From: Streptomyces tagetis
GTDB lineage: Bacteria > Actinomycetota > Actinomycetes > Streptomycetales > Streptomycetaceae
Assembly: GCF_018069565.1 (NCBI RefSeq)
Contig: NZ_JAGPNL010000006.1
Span: 124,001 to 188,000 of the forward strand
Direction of reading: 5' to 3'
DNA: 64,000 nt
In this document: positions 35,435-42,968 of the stretch, in pieces
Layout: each line of letters starts with the position of its first letter
Position numbering within the stretch: position 1 is the first letter of the stretch
Made by a program: the position numbers and the translations under genes
Notes under the pieces: generated by a model
The model's input: only the letters and a program-made list of their open reading frames with translations
The model's database searches: none
Told to the model about the DNA's origin: nothing

Positions 35435-36943
35435 GTGACGGACCGGCGACGGGTGGAGCGGATGGAACGGGCGAAAGCGCGGCGTACGGAGGGTACGGGG
35501 GCCTCCGACGGACGCGGCCGGGAAGGGCGGGGGGCGGGTGGGGCTTCCGGGGCGGGTGGGGCTTCCGGTCCCGGTGGGTCCTTCGGGGCGGACGGGGCTG
35601 AGGGGGCGGCCGGTACTGTCGCGGGCCCCGCTGCGGGCCCGGCTGTGAGCCCCGCCGGGGGAGCCTCCCCGTACCGCTCGATGGCCGTCTTCAGCCCGGC
35701 CGACGAGGAGAAGCGCCGCGGCGTACGCCGGATGAAGATCACCGCCACCGGCCTGCTGCTCTTCGTCGCCCTCGTCTACGTCCTCGCCGAATGGGCCGCT
35801 CACCACGGCGCCGGCCCCTGGGCGGGGTACGTCTCCGCCGCCGCCGAGGCCGGCATGGTCGGCGCGCTGGCCGACTGGTTCGCGGTCACCGCCCTCTTCC
35901 GCCGCCCGCTCGGCCTGCCCATCCCGCACACCGCGATCATCCCGAACAAGAAGGACCAGCTCGGCGTCTCGCTGGGCGAGTTCGTCGGCGAGAACTTCCT
36001 CTCCGAGGACGTGGTGCGCAGGCGGCTGCGCGCGGTCGGCATCGGCAGCCGCCTCGGCGCCTGGCTCGCCGTGCCCGAACACGCCGACCGCGTCACCGCC
36101 GAGCTGTCCGCCGCCCTGCGCGGCGCCCTCACCGTGCTGCGCGACTCCGACGTCCAGGCGGTGGTCGGCGAGGCCGTCACCCGGCGGGCCGGCGCGCGGG
36201 AGATCGGCCCCGGCCTCGGCAAGATGCTGGACCGGATCGTGGCCGACGGGGGTCACACCCGCGCCGTCGACCTGGTCGTCGCCCGCGCCCACGACTGGCT
36301 GGTGCTGCACGGCGACTCCGTGATGCACGCCGTCCAGGGCGGCGCCCCCGGCTGGACCCCCCGCTTCGTCGACCGCAAGGTGGGCGAACGCGTCTACCGC
36401 GAGCTGCTGCGCTTCGTCACCGAGATGCGCGACATGCCCGCCCACCCGGCGCGCGGCGCCCTCGACCGCTTCCTCACCGACTTCGCCTCCGACCTCCAGT
36501 CCGACACCGAGACCCGGGCGCGGGTGGAGCGGCTGAAGACCGAGGTGCTCGCCCGCGACGAGGTCCAGGACCTGATCGCCTCCGCCTGGACGGCCGTACG
36601 CTCCATGATCGTCTCGGCGGCGGAGGACGAGCGCAGCGAACTGCGCCTACGCGTCCGCGCCTCGCTGCTGTCGCTGGGCGCGCGGATGGCCTCCGACGCC
36701 CGGGTCCAGGGGAAGGTGGACCACTGGGTGGAGGGCGCGGCGGTGTACGTCGTCACCACCTACCGCCGCGAGATCACGTCCCTGATCACCGACACCGTGG
36801 CCGGCTGGGACGCCGAGCACACCACCCGGAAGATCGAGGCGCACATCGGCCGCGACCTCCAGTTCATCCGGATCAACGGCACGGTGGTGGGCTCCCTCGC
36901 CGGGCTGCTGATCTACACGATCTCCCGCATGGTGGGTGGGTAG
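35435..36943 (+). CDS. DUF445 (YjiN-like) membrane protein
   Basis: About 502 residues from GTG 35435 (VTDRRRVERMERAKARR). A ~75-residue Gly/Ala-rich low-complexity stretch is followed by KITATGLLLFVALVYVLAEW and the characteristic AAAEAGMVGALADWFAVTALFRRPLGLPIPHTAIIPNKKDQLG block of DUF445. A long helical region then ends with FIRINGTVVGSLAGLLIYTI. It is membrane-bound at both ends, with function unknown. AGGAAGGGA upstream could be the RBS. Confidence 0.9.
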   Translation: MTDRRRVERMERAKARRTEGTGASDGRGREGRGAGGASGAGGASGPGGSFGADGAEGAAGTVAGPAAGPAVSPAGGASPYRSMAVFSPADEEKRRGVRRMKITATGLLLFVALVYVLAEWAAHHGAGPWAGYVSAAAEAGMVGALADWFAVTALFRRPLGLPIPHTAIIPNKKDQLGVSLGEFVGENFLSEDVVRRRLRAVGIGSRLGAWLAVPEHADRVTAELSAALRGALTVLRDSDVQAVVGEAVTRRAGAREIGPGLGKMLDRIVADGGHTRAVDLVVARAHDWLVLHGDSVMHAVQGGAPGWTPRFVDRKVGERVYRELLRFVTEMRDMPAHPARGALDRFLTDFASDLQSDTETRARVERLKTEVLARDEVQDLIASAWTAVRSMIVSAAEDERSELRLRVRASLLSLGARMASDARVQGKVDHWVEGAAVYVVTTYRREITSLITDTVAGWDAEHTTRKIEAHIGRDLQFIRINGTVVGSLAGLLIYTISRMVGG

Positions 36944-37009
36944 CCCCGGGGCCGGGCCGCTCCCTCGGCGCCGGGTTCCCGGTACGGCGCCGGGCTCCCG
37001 GTATGGTTC

Positions 37010-37080
37010 CGCGCGCCGTCCGGGCCGCGCGTCGTCCGGGCCACACGCCGTCCGGGTTATACGCCGTCCGGGCCGCGCGC
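37010..37080. repeat. four and a half 16-bp tandem repeats
   Basis: Units CGCGCGCCGTCCGGGC at 37010, 37026, 37042 and 37058 differ at a few positions; the third and fourth are AT-modified (CACACG, TATACG). A partial fifth ends at 37080. They fill part of the 273-bp gap 36944-37216, where no gene is seen. Confidence 0.75.
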
Positions 37081-37216
37081 GCACGACGCTGACGGCCTGT
37101 CGGCGCGTCGTGCCGTCCTTCGCCTCGGCGGGTGCCTCCGGTCGGCGGGGGCTTCCAGCGCGGACCCGGCCGTCTCCGAGGTCCTCCCGGGTCCAGGTCC
37201 GCCGGAGGCGGTGCGC

Positions 37217-37519
37217 TCAGCCCCGCCGGTCGGCGACCGCCCAGGAGGCCAGGGCGACGGCGCCGGCGACACCGAACACGGCCGGCCAGGCGCCCACCTT
37301 CCTGGCCAGGGGGTGCGATCCGGCGAAGGCGGCGACGTAGGCGGCGGACAGCGCCCCCGCGGCCGTGGCGCCGGCCCGCTCGTGCCACTGCCGGGCGGCG
37401 AGGGTCCCGGCAGCGGCGAGGACGACGCCGCCGAGGGGACGCCTGCGCGTCCAGCGGGCCACGCCGTACCCGCCGACGAGCCCGCCCGCCGCGACCAGCG
37501 CGCTCGGAACCTTCTCCAT
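37217..37519 (-). CDS. small multi-pass membrane protein
   Basis: Protein of 100 residues with hydrophobic segments SALVAAGGLVGGYGVA, LGGVVLAAAGTLAA, AAGALSAAYVAAFAG and AWPAVFGVAGAVALASWAVA. The ATG has CAGGAGG 5 bp upstream. No family recognised. It is divergent from the AhpD-like gene. Confidence 0.7.
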   Translation of the reverse strand: MEKVPSALVAAGGLVGGYGVARWTRRRPLGGVVLAAAGTLAARQWHERAGATAAGALSAAYVAAFAGSHPLARKVGAWPAVFGVAGAVALASWAVADRRG

Positions 37520-37744
37520 GACTGCCTCCTGCCACCCGGCCGGCCGCGGGGAGGGGCCGGCGTCTGCGCCCGAGGCTAACCGGCGCCGTCCCGGAGCCCT
37601 CCGGGGGCCGCCTCACTCACCCGAACGGGTGAGGTGCAGGTCACACCATCGGCGGTGGTCGGTGTGTCACATCCGGAAGGGGTGTTCCGTCGTAAGGACG
37701 TAACGCGCAACGGCGCACCAGCGACACCCATGGAGGACGCCACG

Positions 37745-38215
37745 ATGGACGCTCGTCTCGACCTGTTCGGCACCCCGCTCGCGGGCAAGGTCCTGCGGCA
37801 CATCAACTCGGCGAGCAAGGTCATCGGCGACTCGACGCTCCCGGCCGCGACGCAGGAACTCGTGAAGATCCGCGCCAGCCAGATCAACGGCTGCGGCTTC
37901 TGCCTCGACATGCACACCAAGGACGCCGCGAAGGCGGGGGAGACGCCGCTGCGCCTGAACCTCGTCGCGGCCTGGCGGGAGGCCACGGTCTTCACCGACG
38001 CCGAGCGCGCCGCCCTGGAACTCGCCGAGCAGGGCACCCGCGTCGCCGACGGCACCGGCGTCTCCGACGAGGTCTGGGCGGAGGCCGCCAAGCACTACGA
38101 CGAGGAGCAGCTCGCGGCCCTCGTCTCGATCATCGCCGTGATCAACGCCTACAACCGCCTGAACATCCTGACCCGCCAGCCGGCCGGCGCCTACGAACCG
38201 GGCATGTTCGGCTGA
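37745..38215 (+). CDS. carboxymuconolactone decarboxylase / AhpD-like protein
   Basis: Protein of 156 residues. The AhpD-type redox motif is INGCGFCLDMHTKDA (Cys-x2-Cys followed by His), preceded by LPAATQELVKIRASQ, as in alkylhydroperoxidase-like CMD proteins. It is likely a small disulfide-based antioxidant enzyme. The ATG at 37745 is preferred over the in-frame ATG at 37730 because GGAGG lies 8 bp before it. Its 3' end overlaps the convergent XRE gene by 25 bp. Confidence 0.92.
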   Translation: MDARLDLFGTPLAGKVLRHINSASKVIGDSTLPAATQELVKIRASQINGCGFCLDMHTKDAAKAGETPLRLNLVAAWREATVFTDAERAALELAEQGTRVADGTGVSDEVWAEAAKHYDEEQLAALVSIIAVINAYNRLNILTRQPAGAYEPGMFG

Positions 38216-38493
38216 CCCGCCCCGGTCTCCGGGACCTCCCACGGGTTCCCCGGAGACCGCCTCTGGCCCTCATTCCCGTCCGCGTCCTCGTCGGGCACCC
38301 AGCGCAAGACGTCGCCGGGCTGGCAGTCGAGGACGCGGCAGATCGCGTCGAGTGTGGTGAAACGCACCGCCCTGGCACGCCCGTTCTTCAGGACGGCGAC
38401 GTTGGCGGGGGTGACGCCGACGGCTTCGGCGAACTCGCCCACCGACATGCGCCGTCGGGCGAGCTGGACGTCGAGGTCGACGACGATCGCCAT
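38191..38493 (-). CDS. XRE-family transcriptional regulator partnered with DUF2975
   Basis: Protein of 100 residues starting MAIVVDLDVQLARRRMSVGEFAEAVG. The helix-turn-helix is SVGEFAEAVGVTPANVAVLKNGRARAV, with TTLDAICRVLDCQPGDVLRWV completing the Cro/C1 (YozG-like) domain. The ATG overlaps the stop of the upstream DUF2975 gene (TGATG), so the two are translationally coupled. It probably represses its own promoter through the ATCGAT-rich operator at 38997-39025. The C-terminal tail is Asp/Gly/Pro-rich. Confidence 0.9.
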   Translation of the reverse strand: MAIVVDLDVQLARRRMSVGEFAEAVGVTPANVAVLKNGRARAVRFTTLDAICRVLDCQPGDVLRWVPDEDADGNEGQRRSPGNPWEVPETGAGQPNMPGS

Positions 38494-38990
38494 CAGATCA
38501 CCCGCGCCATCTCGGTCTGCAGGTCGGTCGCCTTGCGCAGCAGACCGCGCATGACGAGGACGAGCAGGACGAACCCCGCCCCCACGCCGACGCCGGCGAT
38601 CGCGGCACCCAGCGCGCCGAGCACCTCCATACCGTCGTCGGGCGAGGGGATCTCGGCGACGGCGAGATGCCCGGCCACACCGAGGGCCAGCAGCGTCGCC
38701 ACCGCGGCGGCCCCGATGACCGTGTCCACCCACCGGAAGGCCCGCGGCGTGAAGATCGCCTCGCTGCGCACCATGGACAGCAGCATCCACACGGCGACGA
38801 GCCCCACCTGCACACAGGCGACCCCGAGTATCGCCACGGTCGAGTACGGCACGGCGTACGGCGCGTACGGCGCGAACCGCTCCACCTCGTCGGCCACCGT
38901 CGTCGGGATGACCACGACCTGACCGAAGAAACCGAGCGACACCAACCCGACGATGCCGACCCGAAGCAGTCCGATGAGTAAACGAGGCAT
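38493..38990 (-). CDS. DUF2975 membrane protein
   Basis: Protein of 165 residues with four hydrophobic segments (LLIGLLRVGIVGLVSLGFFGQVVVI, YSTVAILGVACVQVGLVAVWML, VDTVIGAAAVATLLALGVAG, GAAIAGVGVGAGFVLLVLVM). DUF2975 proteins are encoded as two-gene units with a small XRE regulator, as here. Function is unknown; the pair may sense a membrane or small-molecule signal. The start ATG lies 7 bases after a canonical -10, so the mRNA is probably leaderless. Confidence 0.88.
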   Translation of the reverse strand: MPRLLIGLLRVGIVGLVSLGFFGQVVVIPTTVADEVERFAPYAPYAVPYSTVAILGVACVQVGLVAVWMLLSMVRSEAIFTPRAFRWVDTVIGAAAVATLLALGVAGHLAVAEIPSPDDGMEVLGALGAAIAGVGVGAGFVLLVLVMRGLLRKATDLQTEMARVI

Positions 38991-38996
38991 GCATCG

Positions 38997-39025
38997 ATTA
39001 TCGATCGATACCTATCGAGATTCAA
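38997..39025 (-). promoter_or_regulatory. promoter and operator of the DUF2975-XRE unit
   Basis: On the minus strand, -35 TTGAAT (39020-39025) and -10 GATAAT (38997-39002) are separated by 17 bp. The perfect palindrome TATCGATCGATA (38999-39010) overlaps the -10, and two further CGAT copies flank it. The predicted transcript start, about 38990, is the first base of the DUF2975 ATG. Confidence 0.72.
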
Positions 39026-39125
39026 TAGGTCCGGTGCCCGAGTGACCGAGACCGAAGGAGACCCGCCGCCCCGCCCCGGTGTGTCCGTGAGCTGGACGAC
39101 CGCCTGTACGACTGGTCGACGACGG

Positions 39126-39788
39126 TCAGCGCGCTGAGCCGTTGAATCCGGCTATGGCGTCGGGAAGCTCCGCCAGGCTCTCGACGTGGAAGGTGGGCAG
39201 TTCCCTGGCCTCGGTGCCGTTCCACTGGATGGTGGCCCAGGGGCCGCGGCGCACGAGCGCGGTGGGCATGCCGGACTGCCGGGCCGGCCGGACGTCGTTG
39301 TCGCAGCGGTCGCCGACGTAGAGGATCGCGTCGGCCCCGAAGGGCGTGGCGTCGGCGACCCGGGTGAAGAACAGGGGGTCGGGCTTGGCGGTGCCCCAGT
39401 CCTCGGACGTGCCGATCAGGTCGACGTCCTCGGCGAACAGCTCCCGCAGGATGCGTCCGGCGCGCACGGTCTGGTTGCCGGCGATCCCGAGCCACAGCCC
39501 GTCCGCGCGAAGTCGCCGGAGGGTGGGCCGGACGTCGTCGTACAGGTCTTCCTCCCCGAAGGTCTCGCCCCGCCCCGCCGCCACCCTCTTCTCGCGCTCG
39601 ACGTGGAGGTCGAACCCGGGACGGAACTCCTGGAAGGTCTCCCGGTAGTCACGCCCCTGCGCGATCACCGCGCCGAACACGGAATGGAAGGTGTGCCGCG
39701 GCACGCCGAGCCAGTCCGCCCACGTCCCGTACTCCCGCGTCTCGTCCACGAGACACTCACCGACATCGAAGACCACCGCGCGGATCAC
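39126..39788 (-). CDS. HAD-superfamily hydrolase
   Basis: About 220 residues from a GTG start (VIRAVVFDVGECLVDETREYG). HAD motif I is FDVGECL, where the first Asp is present but the usual second Asp is Glu. Motif II is IAGNQT, motif III lies in GTAKPDPLFF, and motif IV is LYVGDRCDNDV. It is probably a phosphatase acting on a small phosphorylated metabolite. There is no strong RBS, and a longer in-frame N-terminus is possible. Nearby 39023-39125 holds nothing recognisable. Confidence 0.85.
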   Translation of the reverse strand: MIRAVVFDVGECLVDETREYGTWADWLGVPRHTFHSVFGAVIAQGRDYRETFQEFRPGFDLHVEREKRVAAGRGETFGEEDLYDDVRPTLRRLRADGLWLGIAGNQTVRAGRILRELFAEDVDLIGTSEDWGTAKPDPLFFTRVADATPFGADAILYVGDRCDNDVRPARQSGMPTALVRRGPWATIQWNGTEARELPTFHVESLAELPDAIAGFNGSAR

Positions 39789-39940
39789 GGGGGCAGGGTA
39801 CGCGCGGGCCCGCCCCTGCGGCCGGCCTCTCGGGAACATCCACGGACCACCGCACCTGCTCTCACACCAGCCCGCGCGCGAGGCCAACTCGGGCGCAAGG
39901 CGCTCAGCGGCTCTGACACGCCAGCAACTTGCATGGACTT

Positions 39941-40177
39941 CTACACGGCTTTTCCGCGTCCCCCCGTCTTATTCAACTGATCGCGTCGCACCGCTCCCAC
40001 GAAGTGGGCCCAGGTATCGGTACGCACCGTAACGATGGGCCCATCCTTGCGCTTGGATTCACGTATCAGGGCGTGGAATGTGGCGTAGGCGCACTCCACG
40101 CACTCGGTAATGTTGCCTCCGCTGTGCGTGGATTTGAACCACTTAAGGCTAGAGGTGGGCGATGGGGTGGGCGGCAT
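39941..40177 (-). CDS. DUF397-domain protein downstream of the helicase gene
   Basis: Protein of 78 residues starting MPPTPSPTSSLKWFKSTHSG, with the DUF397 pattern W-x-K-S-T-x-S near the start, then ECVECAYATFHALIRESK and VTVRTDTWAHFVGAV. DUF397 proteins in Streptomyces normally accompany an XRE (WhiJ-like) regulator and may modulate it. Here the ATG lies 5 bp after the helicase stop and no XRE gene is adjacent, so it appears to belong to the helicase transcript. The sequence is visibly lower in GC than its surroundings. Confidence 0.8.
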   Translation of the reverse strand: MPPTPSPTSSLKWFKSTHSGGNITECVECAYATFHALIRESKRKDGPIVTVRTDTWAHFVGAVRRDQLNKTGGRGKAV

Positions 40178-40182
40178 TAGTG

Positions 40183-42831
40183 TCAGTGCGTTTCTTTGGC
40201 GTAGGTCAGGACGGCCGCCGGAAGAGGGTGTTTCAGCCTCCAAGTGATGGCCATTGGCTTGCTGCCCCGGTGGCTCTCGTACTGCGCCGGCCCGAGCAGC
40301 ATCCACGGCTGCGCGCCGCCGATGTCCGTGGTTTTGTACCGCCGGACGAAGAGCAGGACCTGGCTGCCGTTAGCGACATGCTGTTGGTAGCGCTGGCCGG
40401 TCGGGGAGCTCTCCGAAGTCTGGTTCTGGGACTCCCAGTGGAACTCCGTCTCGCTCACCGCGTAGTCCTGGTACCGCGTCTGCGGGGAGAAGTCCTTCTC
40501 ATCCTTCTCCAGAGTGATGAGGAGCGCGTCCGTCCGGAGGGATTCGCACCACTTCACGCCCTCGCGGAAGTCCCCCGGCATGAAGCCTCCGATGCTGGAC
40601 TGGCCGAGCGCGGGAAGAATCTCCTCCCGGCTGTACGAGGCGTGCACGGAGAGCGGGACGAACTGGTCGCCATGGCCTCGGGGGAGCGGGAGGGGGACAT
40701 GCTCGGTGTGGGCGAGGTTGTGGGCCAACACCTGACACAGTTCGCTCCGGAAGGCTTCTTGACGTCGGAGGGCTGAGAATCCCTCCTCGTAGCTGGCGAA
40801 GCCCTTCCTCGTGGTGCCACCCAGGGGCCACAGTTGGAAGAAGAGCATGCGGGCATACGACTTGCCCTGCTCGTCGAGGTCTTCGTAGGCGGGGGCGTCG
40901 TCCTCCAGCATGCGCGTGTACACGGCCACCCTGTCGGGGTCGTCCACGTGCAGGAAGGCAGGTACGCGCTTGAGGAGCGCGCCCTCCTCCTCGGACGCCT
41001 CCTGCGCCAGCATGCCGGCGCGGCGCAGGAGTCCGGTCCAGGAGTTCCCGGAGCCTCGGTAGAGCTCCCTGATGTCCCGCCCGCTCTCTTCAAGGTAGGA
41101 ACTGAGGTGCGACTCCGCGTAGTCGGCCACCTCGCGCGCCAATGCAGCGACGTTGACGCTGAGTTGTTCGCGGATGTTGCTGATGATGGTGCGCTTGGCT
41201 TTCTCTTCGAGCCTGATCGCGCAGCCGGGCGGCAGGTGCGGGAAGTCATGCTCAAGGTGATCCAGCAGGCGCTTCCGCGACAGATTGGTGAGGGCGCGGA
41301 ACTGGTTCTCGAACCGGAACTCCTTGCGGTGCTGGCCGATGAAGTCCAGTACCGTCAGCCATTCCTTGTGCGGGGAACGTCGTAGACCCCGACCGAGTTG
41401 CTGGAGGAACACCGTCGCGCTCGACGTGGGCCGGAGCAAGAGCAAGGTGTCCACATCAGGAACGTCGACCCCTTCATTGAAGAGGTCCACGGAGAAGATC
41501 ACCTGTACTTCCCCGGACTTCAGGTCCGACAATGCCTTCTCCCGCTGGTCCGCCGGGGTCTCCCCAGAAACGGCAACGGCCGTGAACCCAGCAGAACGGA
41601 AGACCTGTGCCATGAAGTGCGCATGGGAGACCGAGACGCAGAACCCCAGCGCACGCATGCGGGCGGGATCTGGCACCTTCTCCCGAACGGCACTCACCAC
41701 GAGGTCCGCACGGGTCTCGTTGCTCACCAGGGCATGGCTGAGGGAATCCCGGTCGTACGATCCCCGCTTCCACGCCACTGCGCTCAAATCGGTGCTGTCG
41801 CTGATGCCGAAGTAGTGGAACGGGCACAGCAGGTCATTCTCCAGCGCCTCCCACAGGCGCATCTCGGCGGCGATGCGCCCGTCGAAGAACTCGTCCTGAA
41901 TGGTCTTGCCGTCCATGCGCTCGGGTGTGGCGGTGAGCCCGAGGAGTTCCCGCGGCCGGAAGTGATCGACGATCTTCCGGTACGTCGGAGAGGTGCCGTG
42001 ATGGAACTCGTCGATCACGATGATGTCGAAGTGTTCCGGGTCGAGACGCTCCAGGGCGCGTGCATTGAGGGACTGGACGCTGGCGAAGACATGGGTCCAC
42101 CGCTCCGGGATCTCCCCGCTGTGCAGGGGTTCACCGAAGTTCGGTTGGAGCAGGACCTTCCGGTAGGTGGAGAGGGACTGCTGCAAGATTTCTTTGCGAT
42201 GAGCCACGAAGAGGAGGCTCAGAGGGCGGCCGTGCTTGTGGCAGAGTCGCTGGTAGTCCAGGGCAGCCATCACCGTCTTGCCCGTGCCCGTCGCCGCCAC
42301 CAAGAGGTTGTGGTGCCGGTCATGCAGGACACGCTCCACGTCCAGGCGCTCCAACATGTCGCGTTGGTACGGGTGCGCGTGCAGCGTGCCGTCGGGGAGA
42401 GGGATCTCGGGTGCGGGGAGGGGAGAAACGGCGGCTGGCGTCGGGGCGTCCGGGCGCGCGGCGAAGACCTCCGGTGCCTCCTGGTGCGGGAGGGTCAACG
42501 GCGAGTGCGCTTCGTCGGCGGTGAGCTCCACCCACCGGCGGGCTCCGTCCATGGTGCTGAGGGACTCCAAGATGCGGTTCGCTGCGTGGACGCGTTCGTC
42601 GGTCGGTGCATGGCGCAGGGCGCGTAGGGCTGCGCGCGAGACGCGTCGGGCCAGTACGTGCGGGGCGGTTTGCCCGTCCGTGGTGTCGCCCACTGGGCGC
42701 CATCCACTCGCGGAGAGCTCCTTCAGGGTCTGCTCGAACCGGAGCACGAGGAGCTCTTCATACAAGCCCGAGGTGGGTGCGGAGAGGTCCTCCAGCTCAG
42801 ACACAGCAACTCCTTGGCTCATGCGGGGCAC
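40183..42831 (-). CDS. SF2 DEAD/DEAH-type helicase with DUF3427-like C-terminus
   Basis: Protein of 882 residues. The N-terminal helical part (LYEELLVLRFEQTLKEL, VLARRVSRAALRALRHAP) leads directly into the helicase: Q-like LHAHPYQRDML, Walker A AATGTGKTVMAAL (~179-191), DEFHH box, GLTATPER, FSVDLFNEGVDVPDVD and motif VI QQLGRGLRRSPHKEW. The last ~350 residues resemble DUF3427. Related proteins often carry a PLD-type nuclease between the N-terminus and the helicase; no HxKx4D motif is seen here. A defence role is inferred from the divergent SRA-HNH nuclease. GTG at 42831 has GGAGGA 6 bp upstream; ATG 42822 and GTG 42804 (with AAGGAG) are alternatives. Confidence 0.9.
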   Translation of the reverse strand: MPRMSQGVAVSELEDLSAPTSGLYEELLVLRFEQTLKELSASGWRPVGDTTDGQTAPHVLARRVSRAALRALRHAPTDERVHAANRILESLSTMDGARRWVELTADEAHSPLTLPHQEAPEVFAARPDAPTPAAVSPLPAPEIPLPDGTLHAHPYQRDMLERLDVERVLHDRHHNLLVAATGTGKTVMAALDYQRLCHKHGRPLSLLFVAHRKEILQQSLSTYRKVLLQPNFGEPLHSGEIPERWTHVFASVQSLNARALERLDPEHFDIIVIDEFHHGTSPTYRKIVDHFRPRELLGLTATPERMDGKTIQDEFFDGRIAAEMRLWEALENDLLCPFHYFGISDSTDLSAVAWKRGSYDRDSLSHALVSNETRADLVVSAVREKVPDPARMRALGFCVSVSHAHFMAQVFRSAGFTAVAVSGETPADQREKALSDLKSGEVQVIFSVDLFNEGVDVPDVDTLLLLRPTSSATVFLQQLGRGLRRSPHKEWLTVLDFIGQHRKEFRFENQFRALTNLSRKRLLDHLEHDFPHLPPGCAIRLEEKAKRTIISNIREQLSVNVAALAREVADYAESHLSSYLEESGRDIRELYRGSGNSWTGLLRRAGMLAQEASEEEGALLKRVPAFLHVDDPDRVAVYTRMLEDDAPAYEDLDEQGKSYARMLFFQLWPLGGTTRKGFASYEEGFSALRRQEAFRSELCQVLAHNLAHTEHVPLPLPRGHGDQFVPLSVHASYSREEILPALGQSSIGGFMPGDFREGVKWCESLRTDALLITLEKDEKDFSPQTRYQDYAVSETEFHWESQNQTSESSPTGQRYQQHVANGSQVLLFVRRYKTTDIGGAQPWMLLGPAQYESHRGSKPMAITWRLKHPLPAAVLTYAKETH

Positions 42832-42931
42832 CAGGACTCCTCCTGTCTAGCAGAGGGCTCGGACAACCCAGCTTGATGCCGGCGGCCGAGCCAGGTTCAC
42901 CGCCACCGACACGGCCGGAAACGAAAGATGT

Positions 42932-42962
42932 TTGACAGAGCTGGTCGGGATCAATCAAGTAT
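42932..42962 (+). promoter_or_regulatory. candidate promoter of the SRA-HNH gene
   Basis: TTGACA (42932-42937) is a consensus -35. AAGTAT (42957-42962) is a possible -10 with 19-bp spacing, 6 bases before the GTG start. The 137-bp gap 42832-42968 must also hold the helicase promoter. Confidence 0.5.
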
Positions 42963-42968
42963 GGGCGG

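Noticed and set aside
39022..39495. Additional minus-strand gene overlapping the HAD hydrolase
   Set aside because: It overlaps the HAD frame, which has conserved motifs; this frame shows Arg/His-rich shadow composition and no RBS.
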